From: Bacillota bacterium
GTDB taxonomy: Bacteria > Bacillota > Clostridia > Tissierellales > Sedimentibacteraceae
Length of the DNA: 60,780 nt
NCBI GenBank assembly: GCA_023453025.1
Contig: JAEXUD010000044.1
Coordinates: 1-60,780, forward strand
Reading direction: 5' to 3'
The notes below the pieces were generated by a model. The model was not told the origin of the DNA and ran no database searches. It saw nothing but the letters and a program-made list of their open reading frames with translations. Made by a program: the position numbers and the translations under genes. This document shows positions 48,792 through 57,120 of the stretch, piece after piece; the stretch's first letter is position 1, and every line of letters starts with the position of its first letter.

Positions 48792-51521
48792 TTATTGCAG
48801 CTTTATATAATTAAATTTAATATTCATTTGTTTTGCAAGCTCTGCTTCACGTTCCTGGCATGTGAATAAAATAATTTGTCTTCTTTCGCTTTCCTTAGCC
48901 AGCATCTCAATTGTATTTTTAAGCCTTTTTGAATCATACTGGACAAAGCTGTCATCAAATATCAAAGGTATATTCCGGTTTCCGCTCAATATATTGCCAA
49001 GTCCGACTCTGAGGGATAAATACAGTTGATCCAATGTCCCGCCGCTCAGGCTTTCAAGCTCAATATTTCTGTCTTTATTATCCTCTTCAAGTACAGTTAT
49101 ATTCATATTTTCATCTATAACCACTTCGTTGTACCTGCCGCCGGTTAAATAAGCAAAATTATCGCTGATTGATTTGCGTAAAAGAGGCATAAAATCTCCT
49201 TTTATAGAATCTGATATTTTGACTATTTTATTACCGGCTATTTCGGCAACTTTGATTTTTCTTTTAAAGGTTCTGATTTTATTTTCATAGAAGTCAATTT
49301 CTTCTTCTATTTCTGCCAGGCTTCTTGATTTGTTTTCGATTTCATCGATTTCCTTTAAAATATTATTTATATCTTCAGTTAATTTTGTTTTTTCTTCATT
49401 TAATTTGAAAATGCTTAATTGGTGCTCCTGCTTGTCGATTTTTTTGACTTCATAATCACTTATGAATTTTGTTTTGTTCTTTAAATTATCATAGTCTTCA
49501 TCACCTATAATTTTATAAAGTATTATTTCTTTATAGTCTCTGTTATTTATAAGCTCATTATAATTATTATTATAATCTACTGCTTTTTTAAAGCTTTCCA
49601 AATCATCCATGCCGTTGCTGCTTAAAATCATTGAAAGTCTCTTTTGTTCAAAGGTGATTTCCTTTTCAAGCTTTGTTATGCCTTGATTGAGCTCATCTAT
49701 GTTATTTTTTAATACCAGTGATTGTTCTCTTACAGAATCCTTTCTGGAGTATGCCTCATTGGCAAGCTTGATGTTATCTGCTGTGAGCTCCTGCATTCCT
49801 ATAATTGCCACGCTTTTCAGCAAGCTGTTTTTTATTTCTTTATTGTCATGTTCCAAAGAGTTTAAGGATTCTACATCATAATTTATAAGCTTGTTTTTTT
49901 CTTCATACAAGCTTTTTTCTGCACTTAGCCTGTTGTATTTTTCAACTGCTTCATCAAAGCTTTTACAGCCTGTTTCCTCAATAATTTCCTGTTTTTTTTC
50001 ATTAAGCTTACCCAATGAAATTGTATTGTCTGCAAATTCACACTCCATGCTGTCTATTTCATTTTTGGCGCTTTTTATTTTGTTGAATATCGGTTTGACA
50101 ATCAATGCAGCAATCAGTGCTGTTAATGCTGTTAAAGCTCCTGCAGCTATATTTACCGAGTCCTGAATATCATAATATCTGTCGATGAAGTTTTTTATAA
50201 TTTCGTTATACTGAAAACCGGACCACCAGATTCCACCTATCAGTGAAAAAGCAAGCAGAAAAAGAAGCATTACTTTACTGATGGCAGACGACCTGTATTT
50301 TTTCATTTTTTCATAATTTTCATTGCCAAGATATACATTGGTCATTTCTATCTTTCTGTTCAAATCTTCAATTTTATTATAGCTGTCAATAAAACTGTTT
50401 ATCTCATCAATATTTATATTGCTGATGCTTCCTTTTCCGGAATCAATCTTCAGGTTTAAATTTTTTATTTTTTCTATATTATTTTTATACTTGCTGTAAT
50501 CTATATTTAATTTGTCAATATTAAATTGCTCTGTTATTTTATTGGATATGTCGGCCAGCAGAACCTCTAACTCTTCTTCTTTTTCGTCTCTGTCAATTTC
50601 CAGTCCTCTTTTTTGGCTGTACATGGAATTCAAAGCAGATTCTATATTCACAGCATCTTTATAATCGCTGTCCGAATATTTTTTAATATTCTCCTCGGGG
50701 TAATCTTTTAGCTTTTCATTGATTACATCTATTTCTTTTTTTATCGGCTCTGCTCTTGCAAACTTTTCCTTATCTAAAGAAAGCTCGTAATCCGTAAGTT
50801 CTTTTTCAAGTCCATTTATCCTGAAATTCAATTCTTGAATTTTACTTTTAACTTTTTTCGTTTCCATTGCAAGAAACATAATCTGCCTATTAGCATTAAC
50901 AGAGTTTTCTCTGGCGCTTTTCAGTTCTTTAAGACGCAGTGAATATTGGCCTAAAAGAGTCTTACCGTTATTTTCATCTCCCGCTTCCTCCTTGATACCA
51001 TTTAATCTTTGGAGTATCCTGTCTATGGAAATTGATTCGTCTCTTGTCTTGCTTAAATTTATTATTTTATTTTTAAGCTCGTCTGCAAGCTCTTTTTCTG
51101 TTTTGTTACCCAGCTGTTTTACACTTACGGTATTGCTGAAGGAAATTTTACTCATGTTAAAAAAATGTTCGCCCGGAAATTTTATATCGTCTTCATTCAT
51201 TTCTGATTCGTCATCTTGCCTTTTAAATACCTGTGTGGTGCCCAGCAAAAAATCCCTTGAAATACTGTACCTTTCGCCGGAAGCATCCCGCATATTGACA
51301 GAACCCCTGTATAGGTCACCGTTCCACGGTTTGTATTTGTTATATCTTGACAATCCCGTCTCACCCTCATCATAGCCATATAGAATGGCTTCAATAAAGT
51401 TATGTACTGTGCTTTTTCCGGCTTCATTTTCTCCATAAATTATATTGAATTTATTTTCAAGGAATATTTTTCTGGATACAAATTTGCCATAGGCTCTCAG
51501 ATGCAACTTATTTATGTACAT
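48792..51521 (-). CDS. YhaN-like SMC/Rad50-type ATPase
   Basis: 909-residue protein. N-terminal Walker A is YGENEAGKSTVHNFIEAILYG; the C-terminal end has the ABC signature ESLSGGTLDQLYLSLR and Walker B IPLIFDDSFVQYD. Between them lie long coiled coils. Unlike SbcC there are two hydrophobic segments near the middle (SKVMLLFLLAFSLIGGIWW, about residue 415, and AAGALTALTALIAALIV, about 460), which suggests a membrane-attached hinge, as I recall for YhaN of Bacillus. Its start codon lies immediately after the stop of a SbcD-like nuclease gene, so the pair forms an Mre11/Rad50-like complex. A role in DNA repair or end processing is inferred. Confidence 0.85.
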   Translation of the reverse strand: MYINKLHLRAYGKFVSRKIFLENKFNIIYGENEAGKSTVHNFIEAILYGYDEGETGLSRYNKYKPWNGDLYRGSVNMRDASGERYSISRDFLLGTTQVFKRQDDESEMNEDDIKFPGEHFFNMSKISFSNTVSVKQLGNKTEKELADELKNKIINLSKTRDESISIDRILQRLNGIKEEAGDENNGKTLLGQYSLRLKELKSARENSVNANRQIMFLAMETKKVKSKIQELNFRINGLEKELTDYELSLDKEKFARAEPIKKEIDVINEKLKDYPEENIKKYSDSDYKDAVNIESALNSMYSQKRGLEIDRDEKEEELEVLLADISNKITEQFNIDKLNIDYSKYKNNIEKIKNLNLKIDSGKGSISNINIDEINSFIDSYNKIEDLNRKIEMTNVYLGNENYEKMKKYRSSAISKVMLLFLLAFSLIGGIWWSGFQYNEIIKNFIDRYYDIQDSVNIAAGALTALTALIAALIVKPIFNKIKSAKNEIDSMECEFADNTISLGKLNEKKQEIIEETGCKSFDEAVEKYNRLSAEKSLYEEKNKLINYDVESLNSLEHDNKEIKNSLLKSVAIIGMQELTADNIKLANEAYSRKDSVREQSLVLKNNIDELNQGITKLEKEITFEQKRLSMILSSNGMDDLESFKKAVDYNNNYNELINNRDYKEIILYKIIGDEDYDNLKNKTKFISDYEVKKIDKQEHQLSIFKLNEEKTKLTEDINNILKEIDEIENKSRSLAEIEEEIDFYENKIRTFKRKIKVAEIAGNKIVKISDSIKGDFMPLLRKSISDNFAYLTGGRYNEVVIDENMNITVLEEDNKDRNIELESLSGGTLDQLYLSLRVGLGNILSGNRNIPLIFDDSFVQYDSKRLKNTIEMLAKESERRQIILFTCQEREAELAKQMNIKFNYIKLQ

Positions 51522-51522
51522 A

Positions 51523-52614
51523 TTATTTTACCACCTTTTCTTTCCTGAGAACCTCAAGTCCAAGCTTGAATGCCTGCTGTTCCAGCTTGTCCTGCTGATT
51601 GTCAAATTGCAGCTTGTAGCTCTCAATAATATTAAACTCATTGTGGTCATATATTTTATCTTCTGCATTTTTGTAACTGTAATTTTCTTCAAATTCTATA
51701 TAGTAAAAAAATTGCTTTGCTTCATCTTCAACTTCATCCATGGATATATCCGTATTTACCGTGCCCGTGAGATTAATCTTTACATAATCCTTGATATTTG
51801 AAAAGGTATCACCTGAAAATTTGATTAAATCCAATATTTTATTGAAGCTTTGGTTCATATCTAAATTTATGTGACGTGTTACAAATTTCCTTTTTGCCAT
51901 AGTGTGAAAATTGTATTGGGTGTTCTTTTTTTCAAGTTCACCCAAAATTATGCCGTGCTCCCCTGTTTCATCAAAGGACATGGGCTCAGGGCTGCCTGAA
52001 TAAACTGCATTTTTTAAGATCTGCTCATAGTTGTGTCTTCCGCCCAATGCGCAATAATCAAATTTATTTTTGATTATATCTATGTTAAAGTAAAGCTTGT
52101 TTGATTCCTGATTGATATCTGAATACAACAAAAGTACATTTATTTTACTTTCATCAACAGAAATATCATAAATAGCCTGAGTTTTCTGATTAAGTTCATG
52201 GTTATCCCAGCTCATGGCACTGACACAGATATTGTCGTCTGGAAAGCTTATTTTTTCAACAGTTTCTGTGTTTTTTACTATATAGACATTTTGCGGCCAT
52301 TCCATATATTCATACATGCTGTTAATATTGTACGGATCGCTGCTTCCGCATGCCATTATTATTCTTGTTTCAGGAATAGATTTAAATTTCAATGCAATAT
52401 TTTTAAGGCTTTTAAAATTTATATATTCACCCTCGGTTAAATCACCGGCAAAAAATAAATACTTGATTTTTTCATTTTTTGCTAACTTTATTATCTCATC
52501 GAAAGTATCCCATATTTCCAGTCTTCTTTTTTCCCTTTCCTTGAGGCTGAAATTACTGATGCTGAATTTCTTGCCCAGGTGTATATCTGATGTATGTATA
52601 AATTTAATTTTCAT
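51523..52614 (-). CDS. YhaO-like (SbcD/Mre11-type) exonuclease
   Basis: 363-residue metallophosphoesterase of the DNA-repair exonuclease class. The start at 52614 follows GGGGAG; seven more codons are possible upstream. Motifs: HTSDIHLGKKF (residues 7-17), LFFAGDLTEGE, a CGSSDPYN segment where the usual motif is GNHD, SYDISVDE, and ALGGRHNYEQ where GH-H is expected. The third motif, normally GNHD, thus reads GSSD, so the nuclease activity may be altered. The C-terminal part is a helical cap. One base separates it from the ATPase gene. Confidence 0.82.
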   Translation of the reverse strand: MKIKFIHTSDIHLGKKFSISNFSLKEREKRRLEIWDTFDEIIKLAKNEKIKYLFFAGDLTEGEYINFKSLKNIALKFKSIPETRIIMACGSSDPYNINSMYEYMEWPQNVYIVKNTETVEKISFPDDNICVSAMSWDNHELNQKTQAIYDISVDESKINVLLLYSDINQESNKLYFNIDIIKNKFDYCALGGRHNYEQILKNAVYSGSPEPMSFDETGEHGIILGELEKKNTQYNFHTMAKRKFVTRHINLDMNQSFNKILDLIKFSGDTFSNIKDYVKINLTGTVNTDISMDEVEDEAKQFFYYIEFEENYSYKNAEDKIYDHNEFNIIESYKLQFDNQQDKLEQQAFKLGLEVLRKEKVVK

Positions 52615-52746
52615 GGATGCTCCCCTTATTACCATGTATTTTACCGATTTACAAAACGCGGTGCTGCGTAAGGTTATTAATATATTTTAATAATATTTTA
52701 TCACAGAATATCTGTCTCTTCAATAATTTATAAAAATATGCTTTAT

Positions 52747-53436
52747 TTAATCTGCCAGCTCCTTCAATTTATCTAAATCAATAATTTTTACAGTTGACCT
52801 ATATATTTCTATAATATTATCCTGCTGCATATTGGAGAGCTCTCTTGATAATGAAGGTCTTTTTACATTTAAGAAATCTGCCAGCTCCTGTCTTTTCATC
52901 GGCATGTCAAAAATAACCGAATTTGTTTTTTTATGAAGCGTCAATAAATATACTGCTATTCTTCCCTTTAATGTTTCTGCATTTAATATTTGCATCTTTT
53001 TATTCAGCATAACGATTTTATCCGACAAAATAGCCAGCATGTTGTTTATCAGCGTCTTATGAAATTCACATGTCTCGGTGCACATTGTAAAAAATATTTC
53101 GTAGGGTAATATAAGTGCCCTGCTGTTTCCTGCACTTACCAGGTCATAGGGGGCTTCCTTCGCAGAAGAAAATACCAATGCTTCCCCGAATAAATCGTCC
53201 TGCTCCAATGTGGTTACTATAACTCTGGCTCCGTTATATTTCTGAGATACCAAATTTAATTGTCCTTCTATAACAATCCCAAGTTTTTTTATTGTATCAT
53301 CTTTTTGGAAAACCATTTGATTGTCCTTGTATTCAGCAACAACTGCATTTCCGCATTTCAGCACCTTTTTTATTTCATCTATACCCATATTATCAAACAA
53401 TTGATTATCTTTTATTATGTTAATAACTTCGTTCAT
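52747..53436 (-). CDS. Crp/Fnr-family transcriptional regulator
   Basis: 229-residue regulator. Residues 1-145 form the cyclic-nucleotide-binding-like beta-barrel sensor with a dimer helix; the C-terminal helix-turn-helix is MKRQELADFLNVKRPSLSRELSNMQ. No N-terminal Cys cluster as in FNR, but cysteines lie near residues 118 and 122 (MCTETC). It is divergent from a 4Fe-4S protein gene, with a perfect 16-bp palindrome in the gap. The arrangement resembles clostridial HcpR-type regulators of nitrosative stress and ferredoxin-like partners, although hcp itself is not in the window. Confidence 0.85.
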   Translation of the reverse strand: MNEVINIIKDNQLFDNMGIDEIKKVLKCGNAVVAEYKDNQMVFQKDDTIKKLGIVIEGQLNLVSQKYNGARVIVTTLEQDDLFGEALVFSSAKEAPYDLVSAGNSRALILPYEIFFTMCTETCEFHKTLINNMLAILSDKIVMLNKKMQILNAETLKGRIAVYLLTLHKKTNSVIFDMPMKRQELADFLNVKRPSLSRELSNMQQDNIIEIYRSTVKIIDLDKLKELAD

Positions 53437-53450
53437 AGTTACTCCTTTGA

Positions 53451-53493
53451 TGTAACATATGTTACATAATTTATATCTTCATTTTATTATAAT
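53451..53493 (+). promoter_or_regulatory. Crp/Fnr operator and class-II-like promoter of the 4Fe-4S gene
   Basis: The perfect palindrome TGTAACATATGTTACA (53451-53466) is followed by a -10 TATAAT at 53488-53493. There is no usable -35. If transcription starts at about 53500, the palindrome centre is near -41.5, the position from which Crp/Fnr proteins activate class II promoters. The palindrome is also about 15 bp upstream of the regulator's own start codon, where it could autorepress. Confidence 0.65.
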
Positions 53494-53532
53494 AATTTTA
53501 ACAAGTAAAGAAAATTATTAAGCGAGGTAATT

Positions 53533-54240
53533 ATGAAAAGAAAAATAGTTAAAATACATGAAGAAAAGTGCAACGGATGCGGATTGTGTGTAAATGCCTG
53601 CCACGAAGGTGCTTTAGAGCTCATAAACGGCAAGGCGGTACTCATATCTGATGTATACTGTGACGGACTCGGCGACTGTCTGCCTCAATGTCCTGTTGAT
53701 GCAATTGAAATTATTGAAAGAGAAGCTGAAGAATTCGACAAGGAATTAGTTGAAAAGAGAATGCAGGAAAAAAGTCAGGATGAACCGCTGCCATGCGGAT
53801 GCCCGGGTCACCATGCCAAGGTAATAACACATAAGGAGCCGATTAATGTCCATGAAGAAAAAATTGAATTGTCAAGCCAGCTGAGACAATGGCCGGTACA
53901 AATAAAATTAGTTTCTCCTATGGCTCCTTATTTTGAAGGTGCTGATATCCTTGTGGCGGCGGATTGTACCGCATTTGCATATGCAAACATACATCAGGAT
54001 TTCATGAAGGGTAAAATAACTCTTATCGGATGTCCTAAGCTGGATGACGTGGATTATTCAGAAAAACTGACGGCAATTTTGAAAAACAACAATATAAAAA
54101 GCATTACGGTACTGAGAATGGAGGTTCCATGCTGTTCAGGAATCGTAAATGCAGTGAAAAATGCAATGATTGCTTCCGGAAAGCTGATTCCCTGGGGATA
54201 CAAAGTTGTGGCAACAGACGGAACACTGTTGGATAATTAA
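53533..54240 (+). CDS. 4Fe-4S ferredoxin-domain protein
   Basis: 235-residue soluble iron-sulfur protein. Cluster 1: CNGCGLCVNAC near residues 14-24. Cluster 2 is less regular, CDGLGDCLPQCP (C-x5-C-x3-C), with one fewer visible cysteine than the standard motif. CGCPGHH follows (residue 88-94), and a C-terminal domain (110-235) has ADCTAFAYANIHQDF, IGCPKLDD and EVPCCSGIV. This type is often found beside Crp/Fnr regulators in clostridia and may bind or transfer electrons to another redox protein. GAGGTAATT precedes the ATG. It is probably activated by the divergent regulator. Confidence 0.82.
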   Translation: MKRKIVKIHEEKCNGCGLCVNACHEGALELINGKAVLISDVYCDGLGDCLPQCPVDAIEIIEREAEEFDKELVEKRMQEKSQDEPLPCGCPGHHAKVITHKEPINVHEEKIELSSQLRQWPVQIKLVSPMAPYFEGADILVAADCTAFAYANIHQDFMKGKITLIGCPKLDDVDYSEKLTAILKNNNIKSITVLRMEVPCCSGIVNAVKNAMIASGKLIPWGYKVVATDGTLLDN

Positions 54241-54254
54241 GTTTATAAATTATG

Positions 54255-54283
54255 AGGATTTGTGCTTACTCACAAATCCTTTT
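54255..54283. terminator. Bidirectional terminator between the 4Fe-4S gene and citXG
   Basis: Perfect 10-bp stem AGGATTTGTG / CACAAATCCT, loop CTTACT, then a T-run. Confidence 0.85.
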
Positions 54284-54284
54284 A

Positions 54285-55679
54285 TTATTCGGCAGGTGAT
54301 TGAATGAAATGAAGCATATATGTAATTGCCAGCAAATCCGCACAGCCTCCTGGACTTATGTTCATGCCTATAAATTGTTTATCTATATTTTCAATATCAC
54401 TTATTGAAATCTTTTCAATTTTATTTTGTTCTATTATATTTTTAATATTGTTCTGTACCCGTTCCTGAGTGTTGATGTCTGTCCTGGAGATTATATTTGT
54501 ATCCTTCACATTGGCTATTAAATTCAGCAGTGTCAATGCTCCCGCATCATTTAATGATAATCCCTTATCCAATAATCTTTTTAATATGGGCAATCCATAT
54601 TTCTTTACCGATATGAAGCCATTAGCAGCTTCTCCTCTGATACCGGTGATGCCGTAATTTGCATACAAGCTTTCTCCATATGTTCTGGCATTATTTTTTG
54701 TAATGTTTTCAAAGTCCTTCAAAACACCGGCTGTCATTTTTTTTGACAACTCCAGAATACTTTCTGTATCAGTGTTTTTGTTGTTGGCAAACAGGTACCC
54801 CAATGCAGAGCATATAATACCAAGCGAAAAAATCAGCCCCTTGTGGGTGTTTATACCGCATGTGGCTCTGAACATATCATCCTCTGCTTGCATACCGATG
54901 TATCTGATTTTTGCAAACAGCTTTTCCGGCTCATCCCTGTGATATTTTATGCCGGCCGTAACAAAATCCCTGAAATAGGATGTAAGTGACGAAGAGCTGT
55001 CGACAAATGTATAAATGTCCATATCTCTGTGTGAACCGTTGTTTGCTCTGTCCACAAGACCGGGCTTCGGTGTGGTCATAACCTCGTACAGGAGCGCCCT
55101 TGATGCGCAGGATGAGCATGTGTCTGCAAATTGCTCACGAAAATAATCAAGTATGATTTCAATGGTTCTGGTTATTAGTTCTTCTTTTTTATGCTTTTTA
55201 CTTCTTGAGCATACATGGGCGAAATCCCGGCACAATAAACAAATGCGGTTCTCATAGCCTATATCTTCTCTTGAAATTTTATCACCCTTTGAATTCAGCA
55301 CATCTATATCAAAAATTCTTCCCAGCATGCAGCTGTTTTCTATTTCCGCCATTAATCTTTTTATGAAAGCAGCTTCACAATCAACTGCATAAATAATTTC
55401 ACAGCCCGTCTTGCTGCTGTTATCCTTTGTATATTGAATATTTATGTTGTGCCTTTTCAAATGACGGCATATCAATGTCCTGCCTTCATCAAATGTTTTC
55501 TCTGCAAGAGGAAACAGCTTATAAGAGCCCGGAATATTCAACGTAAAGGAAATTATGGTCATATTGTATTCGGCTGATATTCTTTTCTGCTCCCACGCGC
55601 GTCTTTCTCTGGCATCAAGCATTTCATGCAGTGTTACTTCTTCATTTCCTAAAATTTCTTTTAAATCAATATTATACAT
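54285..55679 (-). CDS. citXG: CitXG: citrate lyase holo-ACP synthase / triphosphoribosyl-dephospho-CoA synthase
   Basis: 464-residue fusion of two enzymes that make and attach the prosthetic group of citrate lyase. The N-terminal CitX part (1-175) has LDARERRAWEQ and GRIFDIDVLNSKGDKISRE. The C-terminal CitG part (about 185-460) has MTTPKPGLVDRANNGSHRDMDIYTF, TCGINTHKGLIFSLG and the late NISPGGCADLLAITYML. CitX and CitG are separate in some bacteria and fused in others (Haemophilus is a known case). The start overlaps the end of citC by eight bases. The structural genes citDEF are not in the window. Confidence 0.9.
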   Translation of the reverse strand: MYNIDLKEILGNEEVTLHEMLDARERRAWEQKRISAEYNMTIISFTLNIPGSYKLFPLAEKTFDEGRTLICRHLKRHNINIQYTKDNSSKTGCEIIYAVDCEAAFIKRLMAEIENSCMLGRIFDIDVLNSKGDKISREDIGYENRICLLCRDFAHVCSRSKKHKKEELITRTIEIILDYFREQFADTCSSCASRALLYEVMTTPKPGLVDRANNGSHRDMDIYTFVDSSSSLTSYFRDFVTAGIKYHRDEPEKLFAKIRYIGMQAEDDMFRATCGINTHKGLIFSLGIICSALGYLFANNKNTDTESILELSKKMTAGVLKDFENITKNNARTYGESLYANYGITGIRGEAANGFISVKKYGLPILKRLLDKGLSLNDAGALTLLNLIANVKDTNIISRTDINTQERVQNNIKNIIEQNKIEKISISDIENIDKQFIGMNISPGGCADLLAITYMLHFIQSPAE

Positions 55680-56709
55680 TGGAGCTCCTTATTTTTTCTG
55701 CAATCTTAAGACCTTCTTCGGATATTAAATAATCATACGTAACTTCAGGGACCATTTTTTTTATGTGTTCATAATCTCCTTCGGCTATAAGCTTTCTCAC
55801 TCTGGAAGCACTTATGGGATGGTTGTCTTTTTCATATCTTTGAATTTCTAAAACCTCAATACCGCATGCTCCTAAAAAAGCCTTCATCTGCTCATTGTAT
55901 GCTGATGTAACCTTATCAAAGGGCTCGGTGCCTACAAATCTTTTCTTGATGTTTAGGATTTTCGCAAAATACTCACTGAAAATTGTCAAGTCCAATAAAC
56001 AGTTTATGTTGCCGGCCTTGTATTTATCCTTTATAAAATATGTAGGAAACGTTGCGGATGAAATCAAATAACCTGATGTAGGATGCACAACAACATTATA
56101 TAAATGACTGACTCCATTTTTGACAAGCTTGTATCTCACATCTGCAGGAAAAATGCTTTTGTCTTCCGACACTACAAACAAATGAAGAAGCTTGCACTGC
56201 TCTGCTGCTTTTTCTATTAAATATAAGTGACCGTTGGTAAACGGATTGCAATTTAAAACTATCGCTCCTGCATTATCATCCAGATAAGAGGACTTCAGAG
56301 AATTTACATACTCTGAAATCCCGTTTTTTTTATTTTCCATCAATGCCGCATCATCTGTTGCAGCAATCAAATAAAACCCTAAATCATTGAATATGCCGAT
56401 ATTGTCGCACTTGGTAAATAAAAACAGGTGACTGTGCCCATTGTTTACAGCCTGCGATATCAGAATTGTAACTATTTTTGCAGACAACCCTTCTCCCTGA
56501 TACAAATCCGATACTGCAATACATTTCAGCACGTTGCCTTCCAATGATCCGGTTGCTGCGATATTATTCTTGTTGTCGCATAAATTTACAGTAAAATCTA
56601 TATCATCTTCATAGCTTAATTGTTTTATATTTAAAAACTCCTTTAAATTTTTAAGTTTATTTCCTGTTAAAGGAAAGCCTACTTCTTCATAAAAGGTTTC
56701 ATAGCTCAT
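55672..56709 (-). CDS. citC: Citrate lyase ligase (acetate:SH-citrate lyase ligase)
   Basis: 345-residue enzyme that acetylates the thiol of the citrate lyase acyl carrier protein with ATP and acetate, switching the enzyme on. An N-terminal GNAT-like domain (1-125) is followed by a nucleotidyltransferase domain with NPFTNGHLYLIEKA (about 155-168) and the late ISASRVRKLI. Complete and normal in length. AGGAG site and a promoter 65-95 bp upstream. It overlaps citXG. Finding the activating genes without the lyase suggests that citDEF lie elsewhere or have been lost. Confidence 0.9.
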   Translation of the reverse strand: MSYETFYEEVGFPLTGNKLKNLKEFLNIKQLSYEDDIDFTVNLCDNKNNIAATGSLEGNVLKCIAVSDLYQGEGLSAKIVTILISQAVNNGHSHLFLFTKCDNIGIFNDLGFYLIAATDDAALMENKKNGISEYVNSLKSSYLDDNAGAIVLNCNPFTNGHLYLIEKAAEQCKLLHLFVVSEDKSIFPADVRYKLVKNGVSHLYNVVVHPTSGYLISSATFPTYFIKDKYKAGNINCLLDLTIFSEYFAKILNIKKRFVGTEPFDKVTSAYNEQMKAFLGACGIEVLEIQRYEKDNHPISASRVRKLIAEGDYEHIKKMVPEVTYDYLISEEGLKIAEKIRSSNV

Positions 56710-56775
56710 ATCAGCATCTCCTCGTTAAGATTAATAATAGTTTGAATATTTCTATAGTATAATTATTCTATATAT

Positions 56776-56804
56776 ATATTATATTACCTACTAACATGAA
56801 TCAA
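56776..56804 (-). promoter_or_regulatory. Promoter of citC-citXG
   Basis: On the minus strand TTGATT, 17 bp, TAATAT, inside a very AT-rich stretch. Confidence 0.5.
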
Positions 56805-56880
56805 GTCCTATATTTTCCTATATTTTGTTCTGTCTGACAGGAGGATACAAAAAGGTTGTATAATGTAAAGCATGCAAAAG

Positions 56881-57075
56881 CTGTCAGCATTGCTGACAGC
56901 TCAGATTGATGACAAAGTCATCAAGATGGCAGGTTGTTGAAAAAGTTCATCCTGCAAGGCACCGGAAGGCAGGCAACCGGAGCGTATTCAGACATACGTG
57001 AGGATTGACTGCCTGAACGGTAACGCAGCAGGTGGGCTTTTTCAGCAGCCTGAACTGTCAGCATTGCTGACAGCT
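56881..57075. repeat. Palindromic repeat element (121 bp) framed by a duplicated hairpin
   Basis: The core element (56931-57051) has imperfect terminal inverted repeats, AGGTTGTTGAAAAAG against CTTTTTCAGCAGCCT, then CATCCTGC against GCAGGTG, and a GC-rich middle with CCGGAGCGTATTC and GAACGGTAACGC. An exact 21-bp copy of a hairpin, arms CTGTCAGCA and TGCTGACAG, lies on each side (56881-56901 and 57055-57075). A third small stem, GATGAC-AAA-GTCATC, sits next to the left copy. It fills much of the 411-bp gap between citC and the osmolyte transporter; the rest of that gap is AT-rich and carries the citC promoter. Confidence 0.7.
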
Positions 57076-57120
57076 TTAATTATAATTCTGTATTTGAAAA
57101 AAATAATTTGTTACATAAGT

